From Adiantum capillus-veneris (Eukaryota > Streptophyta > Polypodiopsida > Polypodiales > Pteridaceae): DNA of 64,000 bases. The stretch is from positions 155,104,045-155,168,044 of the forward strand of contig CM043950.1 of the NCBI GenBank assembly GCA_014529385.2. Reading direction: 5' to 3'. The notes beneath the pieces were generated by a model, which saw only the letters and a program-made list of their open reading frames with translations, was not told where the DNA came from and made no database searches. Shown piece after piece: positions 44,486 to 55,251 of this stretch (its first letter is position 1; every line of letters starts with the position of its first letter). Made by a program: the position numbers and the translations under genes.

Positions 44486-45514
44486 TCGAGTTCGAGTCTA
44501 CAAGTTCGAGTCTTCTAGCATCGAGATCTAGTTCCACCCCGTAGGGGAATCATGATTAACTTATCTAGTGATCCTAAGACCCACCTTCCAACAGGAGAGA
44601 AGTCCGGAGTGCCTATTTCCCCATGTTTCAGAGGCACGTACACTTGAGGCTTGGCCGCTCTTGGGGCAATGAGTAATACTAGCGTCGATTTATAACACTA
44701 TGGGGACGGAGAGTTCCCGACCAATCGGGACCACCCTTTTCATAGGCATTGGCAACCCGAGCCAAGCCCCCACTTTCCACCCCATACTCACACTTCCTTT
44801 GTTACCTAATTACTACCACACATGGTTGTTCAACACATAAGTTCATTGGTTAAGTTCCGGTTCACAAGTTCCTTAATACAGCCCTTCAACCAGTATTGCA
44901 AAGCGGCACCAAGACAGTAACTCTAGTAAAAATTTTACTCAAAACTTATTCATTAAAATTCCAATGTTCTGGAGTACAACATCCCCCCTCCAGCGAGAGT
45001 TTACTCCTCCCGTTGTCGCCTAGCTGCCCATACAACTAGGTATGTCCACCGCATAGAACGCACGACATGGACATTCCCACCGCATAGAACGCAAGACGTG
45101 GGTTCCCACCGCAAATAACGCAAGTCACTGGGTAGAGACCCTAAGCTAGTAACTCTAGCTATTGCGAAATCATCGCGAGCCGCCCCCTGTGATCAGTAGG
45201 GGGATCAGGACTAGTTTCAACATTGGAAATAGAAATGAACAGGCCGAGCTAAATTTTCCCTAGCAGACATTCTTTCTTATCTTAAACGATATCCACGAAC
45301 CATTCTTTCCTACTTAGAATTTAATATACATTTCAATTCAAATCTCGAGGTTTTCGTTGGAATTCTCCAACATGTTTAGGGATATGTTCTTTCCTAACTT
45401 ATCGTATGCAATGTATATTAAACAAACTTGAATTAAAATGTGACCTACCTCCTCAATTTCCTCGTGAGTTGGCCGGTGCTTGGTCGTCCATGGGAGCTTT
45501 CCCTTTCCGATTCG
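44486..45514. other. Unassigned sequence before E4
   Basis: No sustained ORF. It contains short direct repeats (TTCGAGTCT at about 44490-44520; a roughly 30-bp repeat at 45041-45131). The base composition is less AT-rich than the surroundings. It may be part of another LTR; no partner copy is present. Confidence 0.35.
45041..45131. repeat. Short tandem repeat, about 30 bp x 3
   Basis: Three copies of CCACCGCATAGAACGCA followed by GACRTGG-like ends (the last reads CCACCGCAAATAACGCAAG). Confidence 0.75.
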
Positions 45515-45739
45515 TGTTGCTTGTCCCCGCTGCTGAGCCAGCAGAGGATCACACCCACATTTTTGCTCACACCCATCATTTTGTAACCATTGATTGTAAT
45601 AAATGTCTTTCCGACATTAATTTTGATTTGAGCCATTCATTAAGTAACGGGACTCAATTGAGTTTCCAGCTTGTAATCCCGAAGTAATTTCACCTGTTGA
45701 TGTAAATAATTAGAGATGTTCTCACCTCCAAGGCTGAGG

Positions 45740-45747
45740 TATATAAG
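45740..45747 (+). promoter_or_regulatory. TATA box of E4 LTR
   Basis: GAGGTATATAAGCC, 225 bp from the inferred LTR start. Confidence 0.65.
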
Positions 45748-45816
45748 CCAAAGTTTTGTAACCTAAGGGAGATTCAATAATTAATCAAAGTGAGTTTTTG
45801 AGCGCCGTGACTGTGT

Positions 45817-45818
<2 letters not shown>

Positions 45819-45913
<95 letters not shown>
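45819..45913. repeat. (GA)n microsatellite in E4 LTR
   Basis: About 47 GA units at the position where the solo LTR has GTGTGAGAGAGAAAGAGAGTG, downstream of the likely transcription start. Confidence 0.95.
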
Positions 45914-45915
<2 letters not shown>

Positions 45916-46035
45916 TTATCTTCTTGCTACGTGAGCTACGGGGCCGCCATTGGAGAAGCGACACCGCCATTGTGTTAGCAATGGTGAGAGCTACGCACAG
46001 ATACCAAGAGTGCGCACTATCGGCTTCTACGTGTG

Positions 46036-46041
46036 GTAAGT
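46036..46041 (+). promoter_or_regulatory. Candidate 5' splice site in E4 LTR
   Basis: GTGTGGTAAGTTCC. GTAAGT elements occur in the corresponding downstream LTR segment of E2 and the solo LTR. Whether it is spliced is unknown. Confidence 0.35.
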
Positions 46042-46541
46042 TCCTACGAGCTTTGGTGTGAGTTTTCTTCCAACTCGTGTGTCGGAATAGAGAGTGCAGC
46101 ATATCTATAGAACCACAACGAGTAGAGCTACGCATTAGTACCATCGGGGTCAAGTTTCGGTCACCTGTATTTTTCGGCCTGTCTTCATACGCGTTTGCCG
46201 CACGGAGTGGTTATAGGTTGATTTTGCAGTTCAAGTCTTTAGGGTGTTGTTCTTACCTAGTGTCTAGACTTCCCCTTGAGTTTGAGATCGATTCAATGAT
46301 TCTAGATCCTGTTTCGTATGGCATTCGTTCGTAGTACGGATTTCAGTCACTTGCGTATTTTAGAACTTAGATTTGATTTCCTTAGTAGTGATTGTCATTA
46401 GAAGGTCGAGTAGGTGATTTGACACCCACCTAGTTGTTTCCATGCGCCTGCGGGTCAAGCTCCGTCCTCGTCTGACAAATTCTGTTGTTGGTTGAGTTCT
46501 CGCTATTTAGCTTCCGCTAGCGGCGTAACCGCCTTAACATT

Positions 46542-46559
46542 TGGCGCCGCTGCCGGGGA
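46542..46559 (+). other. Primer binding site of E4
   Basis: TGGCGCCGCTGCCGGGGA, preceded by TT after the LTR end. This is the tRNA-Asp-type PBS known from Athila/Tat elements, apart from one or two bases. Confidence 0.85.
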
Positions 46560-47968
46560 CGAGAGCCCTAAGTAGGTGACCTTAGACTAATCCTACGAGG
46601 TGAGTCGTATAAACTACTTTGTATACTTTAGTTAGAAAAGATCTAGGAGTGGTGGACTCCGAAGGTCTCGAGAGATGCTAGGAAGTGGGGTATTCCTGGG
46701 TCTTCCGTGTTGACAGTATTTTTAGTTTAGTTTAGATTAGATTGTTTTTGATGTTGTTTAAGTGGTTGTTGACATAAAAAGCATTTGCTACTCCTTGTGT
46801 GGTAGTAAATCTCTTTATATTTTCAATTGCAAAAAAAATCCATTTTATGAGTAGAAGTAGCTTAGGTAGGGCCTGATTTGATCCTGATCTAGAGCTATCA
46901 ATTGGTGTTCTATTTGCTTGATGTGTTTGATTGCATGTTAGATCACTGAAAAAGTCGCTTTGGTAGTGAAATATGCAATAAACAAAGTTCAGAAAAATTT
47001 TCTGTGTAACTGATTGTTGCTGAGCACTTAAAAGAGCTATTGGAAGAGTTCTGTGCTGAAAAACTGGAAATCTGCAACTTTAGACATCATACGCGTATGA
47101 TGTTTTAGGACCTAAACAGAGACTAAAATTGAAAATTTGACATTGCCAGAGTGTTTAGAAGGGGGGTTTTACCCTAAGATCAACTTAAAACAAGAGCATT
47201 AACACTCAAAGAAACCCAAAAAGACAAGTCGGAGTCCAAGAAACGCAAAGAATAGGAAATTTTGGATTCAAATCTTGTTTTTACATTCAAACCTGACAAA
47301 AACACTTGAAACTCAATTATAAACATTGGAGGAGGCTTAAAACCAAAAATAGTCAAAATCTGGGACAAAAGACATTATACGCGTATAATGTCTTTTGGCA
47401 CATCCACTGCTTATTTTTGATATCTGACCTGACAAGATTGTTACAGGCACTGTTGGAAGCATAAATATCAAGTTTGGACCCAAATTGATAAAAAAAACAT
47501 CATACGCGTATGATGTCTTTGACCTAATTTTGGACATATTTTGATACTTTGCTAACACAGATCCATTGTAATAGCTGTCTAGAGGTTATATTTCAAGTTT
47601 CATCCCATTTGGATCACAAATTGACCCAAAAAACAAGTCAAAAGCGGAAAATTGCCAAGAAAAGCCTAAATTAGCCATAACTTGCTCAAACAGAGTTCAA
47701 ACTGAATTTTGTGAGTGAACAGAGCATAAAGGGGCCACTGAGAGTGAGCATAACCAAAATAGTCAAAATCTGTGAAAAAAGACATCATACGCGTATAATG
47801 TCTTTTTCAGCATAACTGCGACAAAATTCTCACTTGATGAAACAGAAGTTGTCCAACTGACAAGATTAAACAATTGACCAAGTATCAATCAGTTTGGATC
47901 AATTCTGACCACAAAAACTTGAGGAAAACAAATTGCCGAGACGGAAAAGTTAAAGTCCTTCAGGGGAA
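46560..47968 (+). other. E4 5' leader with palindrome array
   Basis: 1.4 kb non-coding leader. The first part (46560-47040) has no notable structure. From 47084 to 47807 four palindromes occur in sequence that repeats the phrase ACCAAAATAGTCAAAATCTG before copies 2 and 4. Confidence 0.8.
47084..47807. repeat. Palindrome array of E4 leader (four copies)
   Basis: Consensus ACATCATACGCGTATGATGT. Copies at 47084-47103 (20 bp perfect), 47365-47396 (32 bp perfect, CATTATACGCGTATAATG core), 47497-47516 (20 bp perfect) and 47776-47807 (32 bp, one mismatch). Centre-to-centre spacing is 287, 126 and 285 bp. The position relative to gag equals that of the E2 array, but the sequence is different. Confidence 0.96.
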
Positions 47969-50900
47969 TTGATGAATTTGAGATCGGGCAGGAATCTCCG
48001 GAATAATCAACCAAAACAAGGGGAACCAGCAAGTGTCATATCAACCGAGGGAAGTGTAAACCAAAGTTGGGTGCAACCATTAGAGCCGATCTTTGAAGGA
48101 AGTGTCTCTGATACTTCTTCGGAGAGATCTTACGAGATTTTCACCGAAAACTTGGAACACTTGAACCTGAACAACAGAGAAAATATGGCAGCAGGATCAT
48201 CAAACCCTTTCGCCACCATGAAGCTATTGTTCATAAAATACCAGTACGACAATGAGCAAGGTGCCAAGATCTACAAAGATGGAATGGACCGCTACTGTGT
48301 AAAGATAGAAGAGAGACCTAGTGAGTTCAAGGACTTAGTGCCTGTGAGCTATAGCGGAGATAGATATCTAGATGACGAGGGTACCATGTACTTGGTAGTC
48401 CTAAACCCTAACATTGTGGACAAGTGGGGATTGATGGGCACCAAAGCCAAAATAGATGAAGAACTCGAGGAGAAAGCACCAATAATGAACTTCCCTAATG
48501 CGAGGTTAAGAAGAGAGAATGAAACTACAAGGATCAACACTGATAAAATCTATGTGGGGCTATACAAATATAATAATGGGGAGCAAGATCTCTATTATAG
48601 ATGTGAAGAACCCTACACCGGAGAGTTGACAGACCAAAAAAGACTCTATGTCTTTACCTACACAGAGGGATCAGAAGTGAAAATTGCCGCTTACGATAAG
48701 TATGGCAAGCAATACTCAACAATGGGCAAGAAAGAATTAGAAGGATATACATACTTTGGGGGACCACTACATCAGTATTATGTTACTTCTAGCTCACATA
48801 GACCAGCACCAACAACTGGAGTGCAAAACTCAATGACAACAGGAGGACAAAGAACTCAGGTTGCTGACTCTTTCAGTCAACCTTGGGACTCGAAGCTCGG
48901 ACCAATGGGATCATTACATTCCAGAGAGTCAATGGAGACTAATCGAGGTAGTGCAGTTCCAATCCCCACCTATACCACTCCAGGTCCAAGGTTTGAAGCG
49001 GAACCATCACATTTACCTCCCAATAGTAGATTCAGGGCAGAGGAACCGACAAGGGTAACCCATGAAGTCCATGATGCTAGAGAAAGCTTTAGCCGAGACA
49101 CAGGAGCAATGAGATTGGTAGCAGATCATAGACGTATGAGACCATCTCAAGTAGCCAAGTGTATGCCAAAGAAGTATGGTGGTTCAGGAGATCCGTATGC
49201 ACATGTGTCACTCTTTAAGCAAGTCTTAAGAGCTGAGCAGATAACAGATTTCCATACACAATACGAGGGATTTGGTCTTACTCTAGAAGGTACTGCATTG
49301 ACATGGTTTCAACCAATGAATATAGGGGGATTCCATGACATTGACCATTTGCTAAGAGAGTTTGCTGAGGAATTCTCAAAACGAGGGATTAAGCACAATA
49401 CGGTCTCACAAATATATGCTTTTAAACAGAGAGAACACGAAAAGGTGAAGGAAGCTTCACTTCGCTTCAAACAATACATTGAGAGATGTCCAGTACGTGA
49501 ACGACCACAAGATGACAGACTATCTGTTCTCTTTATTGAGGGACTGAGGAACGACACTCTCAAGAAGGACTTGCACTTGAAAGCTTGTACAAGTTTCGAG
49601 CAAGTAACGAGAGAGGCATTGTACTTAGTGGATAACTGTACGGTTTATGGAGAGGTGTCATCGGATACAGATTCTGCATCCAGTAGCTCCTCCTCCGTAG
49701 CGAGCGAGACTACCACTAAAAAGAATGTTCAAGCAACAACCATGCCAAATGTAGAGCAAATGATAGAAGATGCTCTAAAAAGGATGGCACCATACCAAAA
49801 ACCATTGCCAAAAACACTGAAATGGTGTGCTATTGAACAAAAATGGACAAATCATCCAACAGAGGAGTGTTATTACAACAAAGGGTATGTAAGGGAGCGC
49901 CAGTATGCACCTCCTGCTCAATTAGCACCACCTCAGATACATCCAGTACCTCGATACCCAACGGGAAGTGTACCAGGACCTATGGGGATAGAAAGATCGC
50001 AACCGGTATTGGGACAACAACCACCTTTACCAGGAGCAAGACCAGTGGGCATTAGATATGCACCAAACTTAGAGAATCAGGAAGAACAAGCCTTAGTGCC
50101 TGTTCAAGCCTATTACGAAGAATCGGGTGCACACATGTCTCCGACAGTGTATTACCCACCAAAAGAACCAAAACAACCAGAACCATGGGGCATGATGGGG
50201 AATGTTGGAACACCAACAGTTACAAGTGCTTCTGATGAAGAGAGATACAATTTGGACGCAAGAACATTGATGTTCATAGCTCATGGAGGGTTAACAGGAC
50301 AGAGACCATCCTATCCACAAAGGACGAATCAAATGGGACCAAGACCAGCACTAGGACCCTGTTACAAGTGTGGGGGTGACCATCTGATGAATGTTTACCC
50401 ACATACAAAAATCATTAGAATTAACGCTTATTGCACTGAGTGTGGGGTTACTCACTTCATTGAGGATTGTTCAAAAAATCCAAACAAAGTGCAAAAGACG
50501 ACATTGAATATGTTAGAAACTATTCCTACCAGCAGTGGGTCTGAAAATGAAACTCTGATACCAACGCAAGTTGTTACTAGAGCTCAAGCTAAGAAAACCA
50601 CTAGAGAACCTGAGAATGGAAAGTTAGCGACTGAAGTGGTTAGTCAAGGACCGCGGAGTCAAAAAAACACATGGAAAGCTAGAAAAGCACGCATGAAGTT
50701 GAGAAAAGAACGTGAAGACGCTATTCTAGCTGAGGAACTAAAGCAAACTAAAGCTAGATTAGAAAAACTTGAGAGTCAAAACGGGAAACGAGAGATGAGC
50801 CCGGAAAGAATGAAACAAAAGAGTATCAAAGAAACAACGAGCTTAAGCTCAGGGGGATCAGTGCTAGTCGACAAAGTACACGAACCATTGGACGCACTGA

Positions 50901-51865
50901 TGAGAGCTTACGAAGCTAGGTTAAAGAACAACCAAACACAAGAACAGAGGTGGATGACATACCCAAACGCGGAATTGGAAAAGCAGAGACTTGAAATGTG
51001 CCAGAGAATGATCGAGACTGCACAAGCCTTATTAGAACCACCAAAAGAAACAATGAATTGTGGGACGGAAAACCCAATTCAACAAGAGACTATCGTTTCA
51101 CGGGTAGCTGAAAAGACTCCCAGTGCACAAAAGCCTGAAAATACACAAAAGGATGACCGCATAGTATTGAACACAACCGATCAGGAGATAGAGAGTTTTC
51201 ATCCTGTCATACAGAGGAGTTACGAAAAAGATGAGGATTACAATGAATTTTGGAAACAAGTGAGAGAGGCAAACTTTGCAAACGAGCTAAGTTGCCAAGC
51301 TAATCAGACAAATTGGGAAAAGGACATCAGGAATCCTCCCATAGTGGAATTTGAGGCAGGATCTCAAGTGGACTTGGATCTGCAATCTTACTGGGGAGAT
51401 GGGGGCTCTATTAGAACAATGGAGAGCAAACCTCATTCACTGAAAACCTTACCTTCATACTTAGGAGAGTATGAAGCAAAATCCGAGATTAGAGCACTTT
51501 CCTCACGAAAAATCTCATCAGAAAAAGTCATGGACTCGCAAGGATTGATAGAGATTTTGTCAACACCAGTGACATGCACTATCACTCTAGCTGAGCTTTT
51601 GAGGCTAAGACCACATATGTGGACCACTGTAGGAAAATGCTTGGAGAAATTCGGGATAAAAGATCCAACATCGAGATTGCAAGAGAGCATAGAGGAGCTG
51701 AGCAAGCCACAAAAGAACGCTAAGCCTGTACCCTTAAACAAGGTCGGAGAGTATTGCGAAGGTGAAGAGGGGAATACAACCTTACCAGTTGAATTCCAAG
51801 GAGTGAAGGCGATGTCAATACTAGACAGCGGAGCAGGGGTAGCCATTGCTACAAAAGAAATCTAG
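47969..51865 (+). CDS. E4 gag with start of protease (1298 aa frame)
   Basis: Start MMNLRSGRN, conserved in E2 and E7. An unrecognised domain at about residues 80-280 (GAKIYKDGMDRYCVKIEERP; NIVDKWGLM; YFGGPLHQYYV) is followed by a proline/serine linker. The capsid lies at about 380-550 (VAKCMPKKYGGSGDPYAHVS; LTLEGTALTWFQPM; FAEEFSKRGIKHNTVSQIYA; LFIEGL). A Ser-rich stretch and a proline-rich stretch come next, then two knuckle-like motifs near 800-840. The first is degenerate (CYKCGGDHLMNV); the second is C-X2-C-X3-H-X4-C (CTECGVTHFIEDC). A charged coiled-coil-like region follows, and the frame ends in the protease active site LDSGAGVAIATKEI at a TAG (51863-51865). It is an uninterrupted 3.9 kb reading frame, unusual among decayed neighbours. 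Confidence 0.88.
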   Translation: MMNLRSGRNLRNNQPKQGEPASVISTEGSVNQSWVQPLEPIFEGSVSDTSSERSYEIFTENLEHLNLNNRENMAAGSSNPFATMKLLFIKYQYDNEQGAKIYKDGMDRYCVKIEERPSEFKDLVPVSYSGDRYLDDEGTMYLVVLNPNIVDKWGLMGTKAKIDEELEEKAPIMNFPNARLRRENETTRINTDKIYVGLYKYNNGEQDLYYRCEEPYTGELTDQKRLYVFTYTEGSEVKIAAYDKYGKQYSTMGKKELEGYTYFGGPLHQYYVTSSSHRPAPTTGVQNSMTTGGQRTQVADSFSQPWDSKLGPMGSLHSRESMETNRGSAVPIPTYTTPGPRFEAEPSHLPPNSRFRAEEPTRVTHEVHDARESFSRDTGAMRLVADHRRMRPSQVAKCMPKKYGGSGDPYAHVSLFKQVLRAEQITDFHTQYEGFGLTLEGTALTWFQPMNIGGFHDIDHLLREFAEEFSKRGIKHNTVSQIYAFKQREHEKVKEASLRFKQYIERCPVRERPQDDRLSVLFIEGLRNDTLKKDLHLKACTSFEQVTREALYLVDNCTVYGEVSSDTDSASSSSSSVASETTTKKNVQATTMPNVEQMIEDALKRMAPYQKPLPKTLKWCAIEQKWTNHPTEECYYNKGYVRERQYAPPAQLAPPQIHPVPRYPTGSVPGPMGIERSQPVLGQQPPLPGARPVGIRYAPNLENQEEQALVPVQAYYEESGAHMSPTVYYPPKEPKQPEPWGMMGNVGTPTVTSASDEERYNLDARTLMFIAHGGLTGQRPSYPQRTNQMGPRPALGPCYKCGGDHLMNVYPHTKIIRINAYCTECGVTHFIEDCSKNPNKVQKTTLNMLETIPTSSGSENETLIPTQVVTRAQAKKTTREPENGKLATEVVSQGPRSQKNTWKARKARMKLRKEREDAILAEELKQTKARLEKLESQNGKREMSPERMKQKSIKETTSLSSGGSVLVDKVHEPLDALMRAYEARLKNNQTQEQRWMTYPNAELEKQRLEMCQRMIETAQALLEPPKETMNCGTENPIQQETIVSRVAEKTPSAQKPENTQKDDRIVLNTTDQEIESFHPVIQRSYEKDEDYNEFWKQVREANFANELSCQANQTNWEKDIRNPPIVEFEAGSQVDLDLQSYWGDGGSIRTMESKPHSLKTLPSYLGEYEAKSEIRALSSRKISSEKVMDSQGLIEILSTPVTCTITLAELLRLRPHMWTTVGKCLEKFGIKDPTSRLQESIEELSKPQKNAKPVPLNKVGEYCEGEEGNTTLPVEFQGVKAMSILDSGAGVAIATKEI

Positions 51866-54800
51866 AAAAAATGGGGGAAACCAGCAATAAGGAAGACTAG
51901 GTTGAAACTCCAATTAGCAGATGGACACATGGAGAAACCTATGGGGTTATTAGAGAAAGTTGTAGTGACTTCTTGCGGCATTGAATACGAACATACTTTT
52001 GCTATTGTCGATTTTGGCAAGGAGAATAACTATGATATCATACTGGGAAGACCATTCATGAGACAGTTGAAAATGGTCCAGGATTGGGGCTACGATCACA
52101 TATACCTGAGAAATATGGAAACCACTACACGTGTGAACCTGAAAGACCATAGCTACAAAGATGTGAACCGAACACCAGTAGAGGAGTTTGATTCAGCTAC
52201 TTTGGCGGGATCCGAATTTCCAGCTTGGTTAGGTAAACCCAAGGAGTTATGGATGTATGGAGCTTCGAAATGTGGAAGTCTGAAACGAGAAGAATGTGTT
52301 TTAGAAAGGGCTATCGAAGACGAAACTTATGTAAGAGAACCCTTCCCAGAGGATACGTTTGAACCATTAGAGTGGACACACATTCTAGCAACCCTAGATG
52401 TTTGTGCAATTCCGGATGGTCCCACAACGAAATTTTGCGACAAGGACGGGTACGACATGGTTCCGTATTTCATGTTGAGAACTATACTCGAAAAAGAAAC
52501 TGAAAAGAACGATACACTGGAAAAGAAGGATGAAAAAGAGGTGTTTCACGACATTCCCAATCATCCAGAGTGGGGAAATGAAGCAGACAACGAGTCAACG
52601 GACAATTCAAGCGGAAATGAAGAAACTATAATGGATGTCCGATTTTATGATTTTCCGAACCAAACTAAACAACGCCAGAAACACTATAGAGCAAAGAAAA
52701 AAACAAAAGGGGTTAGAACCAATCCGATGCCTAGAATAAGAGGAAAAAATCAATTCCTAATGCTAGTAAAGGCTGAAGATTGTGTTAAGGATAAGATTTC
52801 TGGAAGAATGAGAGGCAGTGATCAAAAGAGCTTACGAAAAGAAAAAAGAGGCTCAAGAAATCAAGTTCAAAAGAATGGAACGAAAACTGAAACAGAAAAA
52901 TCAGAAAAGAACAAGCGCAACAGAGAATACACGGAGTCCAAGTTAGAACGTAGAAACAAGTACAGAGAGCTCAAGAAAACTCTGAAAGAAGTTTGGACGA
53001 CAAAAATTGAGAGTGGAGAGGACGAAAACGTCAAAATCAAGGAAAACATGGATGTTCCCTCTCACTATAGGAAATTCACAATAGAGGATAGGAAGGTGAT
53101 ATTAACCCCACCTATTCGAGAGAGGAAGGAGAACGAATCTTATGACGGACCGGAGGATGCAAAAAAAGTTGATTTAGCAGCTCCAGGTGAGCCACCTAGA
53201 CTGGTCTACATAGCCACAGATTTGTCTCTAGGCGAGGAAGAGAGACTTTTGAGTCTTCTCAGAGAGTATAGGGATGTGTTTGCATGGTCTTATAAGGACT
53301 TAAAGGGAGTTGACCCATCGATATGCCAACACTCAATCCCACTGAAACAAGACGCAAAGCCTAGCAGACAGAGACCATACACATATAATGATACTTTTGC
53401 TAAGCGAATCAAGGAAGAGATAGATAAGCTAATGGAAGCTGAATTCATATACGAGATTGAACACACCGATTGGGTATCTCCGATTGTGGTAGTACCTAAG
53501 AAGAACGGAAAACTCCGAGTGTGTGTCAACTTAAAGAAAGTGAATGCTGCAACAATCAGGGACAATTATCCCCTGCCGATAACTGATCATGTTCTAGAGC
53601 GTGTATCAAGAAAAACAGCATACTCCTTTCTTGATGGTTTTTCAGGATATAACTAGCTAGCCATAGCACCAGAAGATCAACATAAAACAGGTTTTGCAAC
53701 GGAGTGGGGAATTTATCCTTATCGGGTTATGCCTTTTGGTCTAACCAATGCTCCCGCAACCTTCCAGAGGCTGATGACGCATGCTTTCAAAGAATACTTA
53801 AGGTTGTTTCTCGAAATATACATGGATGACTTATGTGTACATTCTCTACTGAGAGATGAGCATCTAGAATACCTAAGAAAAGTATTTGAGAAATGTAGGA
53901 CATATCGCATTTGTCTCAATCCTGAGAAATGTGTGTTTATGGTCCGACAGGGCAGAATTCTGGGACATATTGTCTCACAAAACGGAATATCCACGGATTT
54001 AGAGAAGATAAAAGTTATAGTGGATATGCCTAGACCAACCAATGCGAAACAAGTACAGAGCTTTATGGGACATTGCGGATATTATAGACGATTCATTTAC
54101 ATGTACGCTATAATAGGCCAACCACTTTACAGGCTAATAGTGAACTTTGAATGGACAGAGGAGTGTGAGGAATCATTCAAGAAATTGAAAGAGGCACTCA
54201 TTACTGCTCCAGTCTTGAAATCACCAGATTGGGAGAAGATATTCCATGTGCATATAGATGCTTCGGTATATGCAATAGGATGTATTCTGGCTCAGCCAGA
54301 AGAAGGAAACATGGATTTTCCTATCTGTTACGCCAGTCGACAGCTCAACAATGCAGAGAAGAATTACACCACAACAGAGCGAGAAGGATTAGGAATGATC
54401 TATGCTGTGAAGAAATTTCGGCATTATCTTCTAGCCAACAAGTTTGTGTTTTTTACGGATCACCAAGCCTTGCTCTACCTAGTGAATAAACCATGCAATA
54501 CCGGGAGAATAGTTAGATGGTTCATTATCTTACTGGAATTCGACTTCACGGTAGTAGTAAAGAAAGGAAAAACACATCTTAGAGCTGTTCATCTTTCGCG
54601 ATTGACGAATGGAGAAGACCCTATAGGAGTAGATGACGACATGCCAGACGCATACTTGTTCAACATAGAAATGATACCGAGGTGGTCTCAAAATGTCGTT
54701 AACCTATTAACCTATGGAGGAGAGTTCGATAGAAGAGAATACAACCTGAAACATATTGCTATTCAGCAATCCAAGAATCTTCAATTGGTTGCAGGAAGGT

Positions 54801-55251
54801 TGTATCAATTGGGAAATGATCATGTTTTACGACTATGCATCAATCCTGAGGAATATAGTATATATCTGCGCGAAGCACATGTTCAGGAATGTGCATTTCA
54901 TTGTTCAAGAAGGAACACATATAGGAATTTGTTACAATTGGGAGTCTATTGGCCAGGAATGAAAGAAAGTGTACATGAATATGTCACTGTCTGTATTGTA
55001 TGTTCATCAAAACCGCCAGCCGAGTATTCGACATTATATCAGATAATGATCGCTCCAGAATGGATTCAGTATATTGTTGAATATCTCACAAATAGAACTT
55101 TCCCAGAAGGAACGTCAAAAGCTCGTCAGAAATCTATAGAGACAGAAGCTAGAGAGTACGCTTTAATAGGAGATCAACTCTATAAGAGAGGTAAAGACAA
55201 CCAGCTTAGGATTTGCGCATCAGAGTCTGAGTATGTGATAATCCTGGGCAA
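51866..55251 (+). pseudogene. E4 protease remainder, spacer, reverse transcriptase and RNase H
   Basis: Same frame as gag, after the TAG. KLQLADGHMEKP...YDIILGRPFMRQ completes the protease. A 350-aa spacer follows with an acidic part, then a basic part (LERRNKYRELKK). RT has WVSPIVVVPKKNGKLRVCVN, FLDGFSGYN followed by a second TAG (53654-53656), YPYRVMPFGLTNAPATFQRL and YMDDLCVHS (catalytic YMDD at 53818-53829, intact). RNase H has HIDASVYAIGC, TTEREGLGMIYAVKKFRHYL and DHQALLYLVNKP. Then comes the linker to integrase. Near 55240-55251 a one-base indel shifts the frame. Both TAGs could be single C-to-T changes from CAG. Confidence 0.88.

Larger units (their letters stand above)
45515..46539 (+). 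repeat. 5' LTR of E4 (about 1025 bp)
   Basis: Ends ...CGCCTTAACA next to a clear PBS. The start is placed at TGTTGCTTGTCC because that puts the TATA box 225 bp in, against 221 bp in both the solo LTR and E2's LTR, and gives TGTT/AACA termini. It contains a 95-bp GA microsatellite just after GCGCCGTGAC, and GTAAGT at 46036. Flanking 5 bp ATTCG (45510-45514) is unconfirmed. No matching 3' LTR is in the window. Confidence 0.7.

Noticed and set aside
47969-51865. The 1298-aa ORF as a possible host gene
   Set aside because: It contains a gag capsid, zinc-knuckle-like motifs and the start of a retropepsin, continues into RT, and is preceded by an LTR and PBS.
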